NCBI RefSeq assembly: GCF_000321005.1
Contig: NZ_HE578907.1
Coordinates: 241,708-305,707, forward strand
Origin: Anaerococcus senegalensis JC48
GTDB lineage: Bacteria > Bacillota > Clostridia > Tissierellales > Peptoniphilaceae
DNA: 64,000 nt
Direction of reading: 5' to 3'
Shown here piece after piece: positions 15,838 to 23,971 of the stretch (position 1 is its first letter; every line of letters starts with the position of its first letter). The notes beneath the pieces are model-generated. The model did not search any database. It worked only from the letters and a program-made list of their open reading frames with translations, and was not told the origin of the DNA. Made by a program: the position numbers and the translations under genes.

Positions 15838-17481
15838 ATGATGAATACTAGATCATATATAGAAGGAAAATCAAATGATTCATATACATTTTTCGGAAAT
15901 CATAAAAAGACAAAAGACTCTTACATTTTTAGAAATTTTGCTCCGAATGCTAAAAATGTTTATCTTATGGGTGATTTTAATGATTGGAATGAAGAAAAAC
16001 TAAGAAAATATTCTACTGGTGTTTTTTCAAAAACTATCAAAAATGTAAAAGAATTTGATAAATATCTATATGTTATAGAAGAATATAATGGAAATAAATT
16101 TTATAAACTAGACCCTTTCGCAAAACTTTGTGATTTGGAAAAAGAAGCTTCTATAGTATATGATAAAAAATATAAATTTTCTTATAAATTTAAAGAAAAA
16201 GAAAATCTTAATATATACCAAGTAAATTTTGAAAATTTAGATGAGAAGATTTTTGAGAATAGGGATAAAATGGTGAAATTTATCAAATATTTAAAAGAAA
16301 ATAATTTTACATATATTAATTTTATGCCAATTTTTTCCAATAGATTTAAATATAATATAGGGTTTTCTACAAGCTCTTTCTTTACTCTAAATGAAAATTT
16401 TACATCAATTGAAAAATTCAAATTATTTATTGACTTTTGTCATAAAAATGATATAGGTATTATCTTGGATTTTGATATTGGTGAGTTTGATTCTTATAAT
16501 AAATCATTAATAAAATATGATGGGACAAATCTATATAATTATGATTACGATGATATTTTATACAATTATCATGGTTCAATAAATTTAGATCCTAGTAAAA
16601 AAATTACTAAATCTTTTATTTTTTCTCTAATTACCTATTGGATAAATGAATTTAATATAGATGGTATAAAATTTGTTAATTTAGAAAATATGATATTTTG
16701 GCAAGGTGATAAATCTAGAGGATATAATGAGAATTGGATAAAATTTTTAAAAGATATTAATAATCATATTAATAGTTTAGGAAAAATTTCTATAGGATCT
16801 TTCTGTAATTTATGGAAAGATGAGTTTGATGAAAATCTAGGATTTTCATATATTTATGATAGAACTTTTTCAAAAATTATAAAAATAATGCAAAAAAATC
16901 CCTATGAAAGAAACAATTATTCAAAATTTGTGGAGAATTTAATTTGTGGAAATTATGATAATTATATCTTAGGTTTTGATTTTACAGATAGCTTAAGTGA
17001 AGGTGCAAGTCTTTGTATGAAGATTAATTCTAATGACAAGAAATACCAACAATTAAAGACTGTTTTTTTGTTATTATATAGCTTAAATTCTAAAAAAATT
17101 ATCTTTTTAGAAGATGAGATAGGCTCACTACAAACTTTTGATATTAATAGAAAAGTAGATTTATATAATTTAAATGATAAAGAACTAGATTTTAATCAAT
17201 TTTACAAGAAAATATCTAAATTTTATCTAGAAAATAGAAATTTATGTAAAAAAGATTCTAAGACAATAATTCTTGAAATTGAAGGATATTCCCTTTACGC
17301 ATTTATAAGAAAATACAAAAAAGAAAAATATTTAGTTTTAATAAATCTTACAGATTTAGATTATAAAATAGATTTGAATTATAAAGTAGAAAAAATACTA
17401 ACAAGTTTTGATAGAAAATATAAAGAAGATAATAAAATAAAAATTCCAGCTTTTGGATCTGGAATTTTTAGAATAAAATAA
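15838..17481 (+). CDS. GH13/GlgB-like protein lacking catalytic residues
   Basis: A 547-residue protein with the layout of a glycogen branching enzyme: an N-terminal CBM48 (FRNFAPNAKNVYLMGDFNDW, 31-50), a GH13 barrel (about 125-440) and a C-terminal beta domain. DGTNLYNYDY (228-237) and EFNIDGIKF (271-279) align with GlgB DGTxLYEH and EFHIDGLRV. The active site is gone: the nucleophile Asp aligns with V280, the acid/base Glu with S321 (SIGSFCN for TIAEES), the third Asp with T383 and its His with F382 (GFDFTDS for LPLSHDE), and the region I His with E216. The frame is intact and the gene has promoter and ribosome site, so it is probably a non-catalytic glucan-binding protein. The start may be either of two adjacent ATGs. 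Confidence 0.85.
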   Translation: MMNTRSYIEGKSNDSYTFFGNHKKTKDSYIFRNFAPNAKNVYLMGDFNDWNEEKLRKYSTGVFSKTIKNVKEFDKYLYVIEEYNGNKFYKLDPFAKLCDLEKEASIVYDKKYKFSYKFKEKENLNIYQVNFENLDEKIFENRDKMVKFIKYLKENNFTYINFMPIFSNRFKYNIGFSTSSFFTLNENFTSIEKFKLFIDFCHKNDIGIILDFDIGEFDSYNKSLIKYDGTNLYNYDYDDILYNYHGSINLDPSKKITKSFIFSLITYWINEFNIDGIKFVNLENMIFWQGDKSRGYNENWIKFLKDINNHINSLGKISIGSFCNLWKDEFDENLGFSYIYDRTFSKIIKIMQKNPYERNNYSKFVENLICGNYDNYILGFDFTDSLSEGASLCMKINSNDKKYQQLKTVFLLLYSLNSKKIIFLEDEIGSLQTFDINRKVDLYNLNDKELDFNQFYKKISKFYLENRNLCKKDSKTIILEIEGYSLYAFIRKYKKEKYLVLINLTDLDYKIDLNYKVEKILTSFDRKYKEDNKIKIPAFGSGIFRIK

Positions 17482-17512
17482 GCTATAAAAGATAAGTCTT
17501 TTATAGCTTTTT
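17481..17512. terminator. Bidirectional terminator
   Basis: A 12-bp perfect stem AGCTATAAAAGA/TCTTTTATAGCT with a TAAG loop, shared by the GlgB-like gene and the convergent CBS gene, whose last codons lie inside it. Confidence 0.85.
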
Positions 17513-17968
17513 AATTAGCTTATATTCATTTTCAATATTATGGGCAATATTTGTAAATCTTTCTAAAATTGTTTTTCTTGTAATAATTCCTACAAAATAA
17601 CCATTTCTGTGAGTGATACAAATAAAATTATTATTTACTATAAGTCTTAAAATATCTTCAAGATCAGAATCATCAAATAAAATTGGAACTACTTGATCCA
17701 TTACTTCCTTTACCTTTGTTTGGGTAAGAATTTCTTCATTAAAAAAGGTAACATCTTCAGAAGAAATTACAATTTTTGAAATAGAAATTAAACCACGAAC
17801 CCTATCATTATCATCTAACACTGGTATAGTTTGATATCCTCTATTTGATAAAACAAGAATTGCGTGGAGAAGGGTATCATTTTCTCTTAAAACAGCAACA
17901 TCACTTGCTGGAGTAATAATATTTGCAGTAGGTTGATTAAATAATTTTTTTAAATTTTCTCCAATCAT
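17501..17968 (-). CDS. cbpB: CBS-domain cyclic-di-AMP-binding protein, CbpB/DarB type
   Basis: A 155-residue protein made of two CBS domains (about 16-75 and 84-147) and short tails, the same layout as CbpB of Listeria and DarB (YkuL) of Bacillus. There the apo form stimulates the (p)ppGpp synthetase Rel and pyruvate carboxylase, and c-di-AMP binding stops this. Matching segments are NRGYQTIPVLDDNDRVRGLI and the final NGYFVGIITRKTILE. It is monocistronic and convergent with the GlgB-like gene. Family is well supported; c-di-AMP binding is inferred from homology. Confidence 0.85.
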   Translation of the reverse strand: MIGENLKKLFNQPTANIITPASDVAVLRENDTLLHAILVLSNRGYQTIPVLDDNDRVRGLISISKIVISSEDVTFFNEEILTQTKVKEVMDQVVPILFDDSDLEDILRLIVNNNFICITHRNGYFVGIITRKTILERFTNIAHNIENEYKLIKKL

Positions 17969-17989
17969 AATTTATCCTTAATTATTTTT

Positions 17990-18020
17990 AAAAAAATAGC
18001 CTTTTGTAAAAACAAAAGGC
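17990..18020 (-). terminator. Terminator of the SRP RNA transcript
   Basis: On the minus strand a perfect 9-bp stem GCCTTTTGT/ACAAAAGGC is followed by a U run. Confidence 0.85.
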
Positions 18021-18029
18021 AATATAGAG

Positions 18030-18305
18030 TATATTATGTAAGCACACCCAAGCTCGTATAATAAAATTTATACGTTACTCAAACAGCCAGCTCATGATAG
18101 GTGACCTTACGGCACATAAAAAGATCTACTTAATGCTGCTACGTTCCCGTCCTGACATGGTTCATAGTTTTTTATTGCGTAAGACCCATCAATCAACACC
18201 GCTTATTTGAGGCAGACTATAATTTTTAAAATCCTAACTTGGGAATTCAATCCTGCTATAGCGGATTGCAGGTTACAGGGCACCGCTAACTCCCCATCTA
18301 GTGCA
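18030..18305 (-). ncRNA. ffs: Signal recognition particle RNA, large (Alu-containing) type
   Basis: The minus strand reads like Bacillus scRNA from end to end: GGTGCCCTGTAACC near the 5' end and CAATCCGCTATAGCAGG in the Alu part, TAAGCGGTGTTGAT, GGGTCTTACGCAA, then the S-domain tip GTCAGGACGGGAACGTAGCA, which holds the conserved GGAA tetraloop (TTCC at 18144-18147) and AGCAGC internal loop for Ffh binding, and ATGTGCCGTAAGG. The length near 270 nt is that of the large Firmicutes form. The tRNA-Ser lies directly 5' of it, so the two are probably one precursor. Ends are approximate. Confidence 0.93.
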
Positions 18306-18396
18306 TGGCGGAGAGCAAGGGATTTGAACCCTTGATACACTATCAATGTATACACGATTTCCAATCGTGCTCCTTAAGCCGCTCGGACAGCTCTCC
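18306..18396 (-). tRNA. tRNA-Ser (anticodon GGA)
   Basis: A 91-nt class II tRNA: acceptor GGAGAGC/GCTCTCC, anticodon stem CACGA/TCGTG with loop TTGGAAA (anticodon GGA), a long variable arm (TACATTGATAGTGTA) and an encoded CCA. The CCA directly adjoins the SRP RNA. Confidence 0.96.
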
Positions 18397-18473
18397 ATGC
18401 TTACAGATAAGAACTATACTTTAAATTTAAAAGATTTCAAATTATTTTTTAAATTATAAAATTTTTTTCACTA

Positions 18474-18482
18474 TGGTATAAT
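18474..18482 (+). promoter_or_regulatory. Extended -10 promoter of dnaX
   Basis: TGG-TATAAT, 20 nt before the dnaX ATG, gives a leader of only about 14 nt holding the AAGGAAAGG ribosome site. Confidence 0.65.
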
Positions 18483-18502
18483 CTTTAAGGAAAGGAATAA
18501 TT

Positions 18503-20239
18503 ATGGCAAAAGCTTTATATAGAGAATATCGACCACAAAAATTTTCTGACGTTTTAGGTCAAGATAGAGTTGTAAATGTTTTAAAAAATCAAGTGAAATC
18601 TGGGCAAATTTCTCACGCATATTTATTTGCTGGAGAAAGAGGATGCGGTAAAACTACTTGTGCTAAAATTTTTGCTAAGGCAATTAATTGTCTTGATCCT
18701 ATTGACTCATCACCATGTGGAAAGTGTGAAAATTGTAAATCAATTGAAGAAGAATCCACTATGGATATAGTTGAAATGGATGCTGCAAGCAATAGAAGAA
18801 TAGATGATATTAGAAATTTAAAAGAAACAGTTGTTTATCCACCAAATAATTTAAAATACAAAGTTTATATAATTGATGAAGCTCACATGATAACAAGAGA
18901 AGCATTTAATGCTTTGTTAAAAATTATGGAAGAACCACCAAGTCATTTGGTTTTTATATTAGCAACAACAGAAATTGAGAAAATTCCAAAAACTATTTTA
19001 TCAAGAGTTCAAAAGTTTGAATTTAATAAAATCTCTAGAGACGATATTATAAAACAGATTGATATTATTTTAAATGATAGAAAAGTATCTATGAGAGATG
19101 AGGCGAAAGATTTAATTGTTAAAAAAGCAAAAGGCGCAATGAGAGATGCTTTATCAATTTTAGATCAAGTATTATCTATAGAAAAAGATGAATTTTTACT
19201 TAAAGATGTAGAAAATATTTTAGGTGTAGTTAATTTTGAATCTTTGGATAAATTAGTAGATAATATATTTTCTTATAATCAAAAAGATTCATTAGAAATT
19301 CTTTTTAAAATGAAAGAAAATAATAAGGATGATCGAGACATTTTAGATGGTTTAATTGGCTATTTAAGAGATTTAATGGTTTATAAAACAAGCTTAAATA
19401 AAAAATACGTAGAAAATCTTGATTATATAGATCTTATAGAGAAAAAAATGGATAAAATTTCATCAGAAAAAATTGTATCATCTTTAGAAATCTTAAATGA
19501 TTATTCAAATAGGATGAAAATATCAGATAATTCATCATTACTTATGGAGATGGCAATATTAAGATTAATAAACTTAAAAGATGAAGAAAATATATTGTCA
19601 AGAATTGAAAAATTAGAAAAAAATCAATCAACTGATAATATAGATATTATAAATAAATTGGTAGACAATAAATTAGAAAATCTAAATTCTTTAAATGTAT
19701 TACAAAATAGAAAAGTAGAAAATGAAAAAAAAGATGAAAATATAAAACATCTTTCAAAAGAAAAAAATGATAATAATAGTAATACTGAAAATTTAGAAAA
19801 TGAAATTGTCGAAAATTTACCTTCTGAAAATATAAGTAAAAATGATAAAAAAATGGTAGAAAAAGACATAGTAGCTTCTACTTATACTTTAGATAAAGAT
19901 GAGGAAGAAATATTTTTAAGTGAATTTTTAAATTCATCTTCACCAATTTTAAAAGCCTTAATAAAAGCAGAAGGTTTTAATTATGATATTATAGATGATA
20001 TTTTTACAATTTATTATTCTAATAATTTATATTACCAATTTTTGGATGAATCTAAACCAAAAATAAAAGATATTTTAAAATCAATGACTAATAAAGATTT
20101 TGAGGTTAGAGTTTCAACTATTGACAAAAAAAAGTCTAACACTAATAATAGTATAAGAGGATCAAAAAATGATCCAAATGATGATGTTATAGAAAAACTA
20201 AAAAAAGTCTTTAAAGAAGACTTAATGATTGAACAATAA
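18503..20239 (+). CDS. dnaX: DNA polymerase III subunits tau (and possibly gamma)
   Basis: A 578-residue clamp-loader ATPase. The P-loop is GERGCGKTT (46-54 region), the zinc motif is C-x8-CGKCENC, the DEAH box reads IIDEAHM, and SRC is replaced by LSRVQ. Domain III ends near 370; a long Asn/Lys/Glu-rich linker (about 385-455) leads to a tau C-terminal domain that binds polymerase. In the linker an A8 tract (19725-19732) forms an in-phase A AAA AAA heptamer; a -1 shift would add Arg and stop, giving a 411-residue gamma-like product, as in E. coli dnaX. It heads dnaX-ybaB-recR as in Bacillus, divergent from tRNA-Ser/SRP RNA. Confidence 0.95.
   Translation: MAKALYREYRPQKFSDVLGQDRVVNVLKNQVKSGQISHAYLFAGERGCGKTTCAKIFAKAINCLDPIDSSPCGKCENCKSIEEESTMDIVEMDAASNRRIDDIRNLKETVVYPPNNLKYKVYIIDEAHMITREAFNALLKIMEEPPSHLVFILATTEIEKIPKTILSRVQKFEFNKISRDDIIKQIDIILNDRKVSMRDEAKDLIVKKAKGAMRDALSILDQVLSIEKDEFLLKDVENILGVVNFESLDKLVDNIFSYNQKDSLEILFKMKENNKDDRDILDGLIGYLRDLMVYKTSLNKKYVENLDYIDLIEKKMDKISSEKIVSSLEILNDYSNRMKISDNSSLLMEMAILRLINLKDEENILSRIEKLEKNQSTDNIDIINKLVDNKLENLNSLNVLQNRKVENEKKDENIKHLSKEKNDNNSNTENLENEIVENLPSENISKNDKKMVEKDIVASTYTLDKDEEEIFLSEFLNSSSPILKALIKAEGFNYDIIDDIFTIYYSNNLYYQFLDESKPKIKDILKSMTNKDFEVRVSTIDKKKSNTNNSIRGSKNDPNDDVIEKLKKVFKEDLMIEQ
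19725..19754 (+). promoter_or_regulatory. Candidate frameshift site in dnaX
   Basis: Frame-zero codons GAA AAA AAA GAT contain the slippery heptamer A AAA AAA (19726-19732). After a -1 shift the next codons are AGA and TGA. A 7-bp stem AAAGATG/CATCTTT (19730-19736 with 19748-19754) overlaps its end. An added A by polymerase slippage would give the same product. It is a prediction only. Confidence 0.4.
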
Positions 20240-20251
20240 AGGAGAAAAATA

Positions 20252-20587
20252 ATGGCAAGAGGCGGATTTCCAGGCGGCGGAAATATGAATAATATGATGA
20301 AAAAAGTACAAAAGATGCAACAAGAAATGGCTAAGGCTCAACAAGAAATTGAAGAAAAAGAATTCTCTTCAACAGCAGGTGGTGGAGTAATAGAAGCTGT
20401 AGTAAATGGAAAAAAGGAAGTTCTTAAGATAAAAATAGACGAAGATGTAGTTGATCCAGAAGATACAGAAATGTTAGAAGACCTTGTAGTTGCAGCTGTA
20501 AATGATGCTTTGAAAAAAGCTGACCAATATACACAAAAAGAAATGGGAAAATTAACAGGAAATATTAATATTCCTGGATTAATGTAA
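20252..20587 (+). CDS. YbaB/EbfC nucleoid-associated protein
   Basis: A 111-residue dimeric DNA-binding protein of the YbaB/EbfC family. [19 protein letters not shown] (about 8-26) is the typical N-terminal helix after a Gly-rich start, and [19 protein letters not shown] is the conserved central beta region. It lies between dnaX and recR, the usual place, and its stop overlaps the recR start (TAATG). The precise role is unsettled in the family; nucleoid binding linked to replication repair is assumed. Confidence 0.95.
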   Translation: MARGGFPGGGNMNNMMKKVQKMQQEMAKAQQEIEEKEFSSTAGGGVIEAVVNGKKEVLKIKIDEDVVDPEDTEMLEDLVVAAVNDALKKADQYTQKEMGKLTGNINIPGLM

Positions 20588-21186
20588 TGGCTTTGTATCC
20601 TGAAAGTTTAATTAAACTAATAGAACAATTTCAAAAATTGCCAACTATAGGAAAAAAAAGTGCTGAAAGACTTGCTATGAGTATAGTTGGTAAAGATATT
20701 GAAAGTGTTGAGGAATTTTCCAAGTCTTTAATGGAAGTTAAATCCAAAATTCATCCTTGTAAAATTTGTGGAAATTTAACAGAAGATGAAATTTGTGGAA
20801 TCTGCAAGGATGTTTCTAGGGAAGAAAATATAATTTGTGTAATAGAAGATGTAAGAAACTTATATGCTATTGAAAAATCTTCAGTTTTTCATGGTAAATA
20901 CCATATATTAGGTGGACTTATTTCTCCATCAGATAATGTCAAGGCAGAGGACTTGTCGATTGATAAATTGTTGGATAGAATTGATAAAGAAAATATTAAA
21001 GAAGTAATTTTGGCGATTTCATCGACAATTGAAGGAGAAACAACATCCTTATTTTTGGCACATTTATTAGAAAATAAAAATGTTAGGGTTTCTAAGATTG
21101 CATCAGGAATTCCAGTTGGTTCAAATTTGGAATATTTTGATCAGCTTACTCTAGAAAAAGCTTTGGAAGATAGAAGAGAAATTTAA
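20587..21186 (+). CDS. recR: Recombination mediator RecR
   Basis: A 199-residue protein that, with RecF and RecO, loads RecA at gapped DNA. The N-terminal helix-hairpin-helix is FQKLPTIGKKSAERLA (15-30), the zinc motif is CKICGNLTEDEICGIC (58-73), the Toprim domain follows (CVIEDVRNLYAIE) and the Walker-B-like ITLEKALEDR type ending reads LTLEKALEDRREI. Length equals the norm (198-200). It is translationally coupled to ybaB. Confidence 0.97.
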   Translation: MALYPESLIKLIEQFQKLPTIGKKSAERLAMSIVGKDIESVEEFSKSLMEVKSKIHPCKICGNLTEDEICGICKDVSREENIICVIEDVRNLYAIEKSSVFHGKYHILGGLISPSDNVKAEDLSIDKLLDRIDKENIKEVILAISSTIEGETTSLFLAHLLENKNVRVSKIASGIPVGSNLEYFDQLTLEKALEDRREI

Positions 21187-21213
21187 TTATATTAGAAATT
21201 CCTAGACGATTTG

Positions 21214-21222
21214 TGATATAAT
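21214..21222 (+). promoter_or_regulatory. Extended -10 promoter of hydG
   Basis: TGA-TATAAT lies 28 nt after the recR stop. It gives hydG an untranslated leader of about 147 nt that contains the hairpin at 21330-21353. Confidence 0.55.
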
Positions 21223-21329
21223 ATAAAAGAATTAAAGGTAAGTTTTTAAATAAAATTTATCTAATAATTTTTTTGAAAAAACTTTTAAAATTTAGTGGAA
21301 AAATTTAAAGCTGAATATAAAACTTAACA

Positions 21330-21355
21330 AAACCATCCTTAATAGGGTGGTTTTT
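21330..21355 (+). terminator. Terminator or attenuator in the hydG leader
   Basis: A 9-bp stem AAACCATCC/GGGTGGTTT (one G-U pair) with a TTAATA loop and a short T run sits 21 nt before the hydG ATG, between the hydG promoter and gene. It may simply end recR transcription, or attenuate hydG. Confidence 0.55.
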
Positions 21356-21375
21356 AAATCTTAAAGGAGAAAAAA

Positions 21376-22800
21376 ATGGCAAAATATGATGTGAAATCAA
21401 AAAATGCGGAAGAATTTATTAATCATGAAGAAATTCTTGAGTCATTAGATTACGGAAGAAATCACAAAAATGATAGGAAATTAATTAAGGAAATTTTAGA
21501 AAAAGCAAAAAAAGCTCATGGACTTAGCCATAGAGACGCTTTTGTTTTGTTATCTTGCCAAGAAGAAGACTTAAATGAAGAAATTTTTTCATTGGCAAAA
21601 AAATTAAAGGAAAAATTTTATGGAAATAGGATAGTTTTGTTTGCACCTTTATACTTATCAAATTATTGTGTAAACGGATGCTTGTATTGCCCATATCATG
21701 CAAAAAATAAAACAATTCCAAGAAGAAAATTAAGTCAAGATGAAATAAGAAAAGAAGTGATTGCCCTACAAGATTTAGGACACAAAAGACTTGCTCTTGA
21801 AACTGGTGAAGACCCTGTAAATAATCCTATTGAATATGTACTAGAATCAATCAAAACAATTTATTCAATAAAACACAAAAATGGATCTATAAGAAGAGTT
21901 AATGTAAATATAGCAGCAACTACCGAAGAAAATTATAAAAAATTATTAGATGCAGAAATAGGTACATATATTTTATTTCAAGAAACTTATAATAAGAAAA
22001 ATTATGAATTACTTCACCCAACAGGTCCAAAACATGATTATAATTATCATACAGAATCTATGGATAGGGCGATGAGTGCTGGAATTAATGATGTTGGTTG
22101 TGGAGTTTTATTTGGACTTCAATCTTATGAATACGAATTTGTTGGTCTATTAATGCATGCAGAACATTTAGAAGCTCGATTTAATTGTGGTCCACATACA
22201 ATTTCTGTTCCAAGAGTTCAACCGGCAGATGATATAGATCCTGACGAATTTGACAATTCATTGAGTGATGAAATGTTTGAAAAAATTGTAGCTTGTCTTA
22301 GACTTGCTGTTCCTTATACAGGAATGATAATTTCTACAAGAGAATCTAAAAAAGTTAGAGAAAAAGTATTAGATCTTGGAATAAGTCAAATTTCTGGAGG
22401 ATCAAAAACAACAGTTGGTGGTTATTCAGAAGATATTGGAGATGTTAAAGGCTCAAATCAATTTGAACTTGCTGATAATAGGACCTTAGATGAAGTTGTT
22501 GATTGGCTATTAAATATGGATTATCTACCATCATTTTGTACAGCTTGCTACAGAGAAGGTAGGGTTGGAAAAGACTTTATGAAAATAGTAAAAGATCATG
22601 GAATAGGAAATATGTGCCAACCAAATGCTATTTTAACTTTAGATGAATATTTGACAGATTATGCAAGCGAAAAAACAAGAAAAGATGGCAGAGCTTTAAT
22701 AAATAGAGAAATTGAAAAAATTCAAAACCCAGATCTTCGTGCTAATACAAAAAAATGGATCGATGAAATTAGGGATGGAAAAAGAGATATACACGTATGA
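21376..22800 (+). CDS. hydG: [FeFe]-hydrogenase maturase HydG (tyrosine lyase)
   Basis: A 474-residue radical SAM enzyme that splits tyrosine into p-cresol, CO and cyanide for the H-cluster. The SAM cluster motif is CxxxCxxC at C98, C102 and C105 (CVNGCLYC). The C-terminal CxxC-x22-C motif (C388, C391, C414) binds the auxiliary cluster and separates HydG from the related thiamine enzyme ThiH. Its last codons overlap hydF by 4 nt (ATGA). HydE and the hydrogenase are not in the window. AAAGGAG precedes the ATG. Confidence 0.96.
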   Translation: MAKYDVKSKNAEEFINHEEILESLDYGRNHKNDRKLIKEILEKAKKAHGLSHRDAFVLLSCQEEDLNEEIFSLAKKLKEKFYGNRIVLFAPLYLSNYCVNGCLYCPYHAKNKTIPRRKLSQDEIRKEVIALQDLGHKRLALETGEDPVNNPIEYVLESIKTIYSIKHKNGSIRRVNVNIAATTEENYKKLLDAEIGTYILFQETYNKKNYELLHPTGPKHDYNYHTESMDRAMSAGINDVGCGVLFGLQSYEYEFVGLLMHAEHLEARFNCGPHTISVPRVQPADDIDPDEFDNSLSDEMFEKIVACLRLAVPYTGMIISTRESKKVREKVLDLGISQISGGSKTTVGGYSEDIGDVKGSNQFELADNRTLDEVVDWLLNMDYLPSFCTACYREGRVGKDFMKIVKDHGIGNMCQPNAILTLDEYLTDYASEKTRKDGRALINREIEKIQNPDLRANTKKWIDEIRDGKRDIHV

Positions 22801-23939
22801 TAGCATATAATTCAGAAAGAGTTAGCCTTGCCTTATTGGGTAAGACTAATTCTGGAAAATCATCATTTTTAAATTTTATAAGTGATCAAGATGTTTCTAT
22901 TGTTTCAAATCAAAAGGGAACTACGACAGATCCTATAAAAAAATCTATGGAAATTCATGATTTTGGTCCGGTTTTATTTTTTGATACAGCAGGATTTGAT
23001 GATGATACAAATTTATATGAAAAAAGAATAAAGAAAACAAAAAAAGCCATAGAAAAAGCTGATATTTTGCTTTATTTTCTATCAATAGACGATAAAGTTG
23101 AAGAAATTTCTGCCTTAAAGGAAAAATATGATAAGATAATTTTTATAGCGACTAAACAGGATTTAGAAATTGGAAATGACTTGGTGGAAAAATTTAAAGC
23201 TTTTTCTCCACTAGCTATAAATATAAAAAATAATGACGAGAGGGAGAAATTTTTTGATAAAATCAAATCAATTTATAAAATTGAAGATAATACTATAACA
23301 AAATCTCTTGTAAAAGAAAATGACTTGGTTTTATTGGTTATTCCTCAAGATGCCGAAGCACCAAAATATAGACTTATCAAACCACAAGTTATGACAATAA
23401 GAGAAATTATAGATAAAAATGCAAGTGCAGTTTCTACAAATCTTAAAAATTTAGAAAACACCCTAAATTCTTTTAATAAAAAACCAGACCTTGTTATAAC
23501 AGACTCTCAATATTTTAAAGAAGTTTATAATATTTTGGATAAAGATATAAAACTAACTTCATTTTCTGTATTATTTTCAGCTTTTAAGGCTGATATAAAT
23601 TATTATATAGAATCAGTAAAAAAACTTGATCAAGGGGCAAAAAAAATACTCATTGCAGAAGCTTGTTCACATCCACCAATCTCAGAAGACATTGGAACTA
23701 TAAAAATTCCAAAACTTTTGAAAAAAAGGTATAAGGATATTGAAATCGACTTTCAAAGGGGAGAAGATTTTGAAAATATTGAAAAATATGACCTAATAAT
23801 CCAATGCGGAGCCTGTATGTTTAATAAAAAATATGTGTTGGAAAGAATCAAACAAGCTAAAGAAAAAAATATTCCTATGACAAATTATGGGATAGTTATA
23901 GCTTATTTAAATGGAATTTTAGATAAGGTTTCAATATAA
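22797..23939 (+). CDS. hydF: [FeFe]-hydrogenase maturation GTPase HydF
   Basis: A 380-residue scaffold GTPase that carries the 2Fe precursor of the H-cluster and delivers it to the hydrogenase. The P-loop is GKTNSGKS (15-22); G3 is DTAGFDD and G4 is TKQD. The C-terminal iron-sulfur motif is present: ACSHPP followed about 50 residues later by QCGACMF, the HydF CxH...CxxC signature. It overlaps the end of hydG. Shorter than some HydF (about 400-420) but complete. Confidence 0.96.
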   Translation: MIAYNSERVSLALLGKTNSGKSSFLNFISDQDVSIVSNQKGTTTDPIKKSMEIHDFGPVLFFDTAGFDDDTNLYEKRIKKTKKAIEKADILLYFLSIDDKVEEISALKEKYDKIIFIATKQDLEIGNDLVEKFKAFSPLAINIKNNDEREKFFDKIKSIYKIEDNTITKSLVKENDLVLLVIPQDAEAPKYRLIKPQVMTIREIIDKNASAVSTNLKNLENTLNSFNKKPDLVITDSQYFKEVYNILDKDIKLTSFSVLFSAFKADINYYIESVKKLDQGAKKILIAEACSHPPISEDIGTIKIPKLLKKRYKDIEIDFQRGEDFENIEKYDLIIQCGACMFNKKYVLERIKQAKEKNIPMTNYGIVIAYLNGILDKVSI

Positions 23940-23940
23940 A

Positions 23941-23971
23941 AAGCCTTGAGCAAATGCTCAGGGCTTATTTT
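23941..23971. terminator. Terminator between hydF and the helicase gene
   Basis: A 12-bp stem AAGCCTTGAGCA/TGCTCAGGGCTT with one G-U pair and a T run to the right; an A-rich stretch to the left lets it work for the minus strand too. Confidence 0.8.

Noticed and set aside
21341-21352. AGGGTGGT in the hydG leader resembling a T-box motif
   Set aside because: The match stops before the ACCGCG part, stem I and a specifier loop are not visible, and the sequence forms the 3' arm of the local hairpin.
21376-22800. Reading this gene as thiamine tyrosine lyase ThiH
   Set aside because: The C-terminal CxxC-x22-C motif and the overlapping hydF gene identify HydG.
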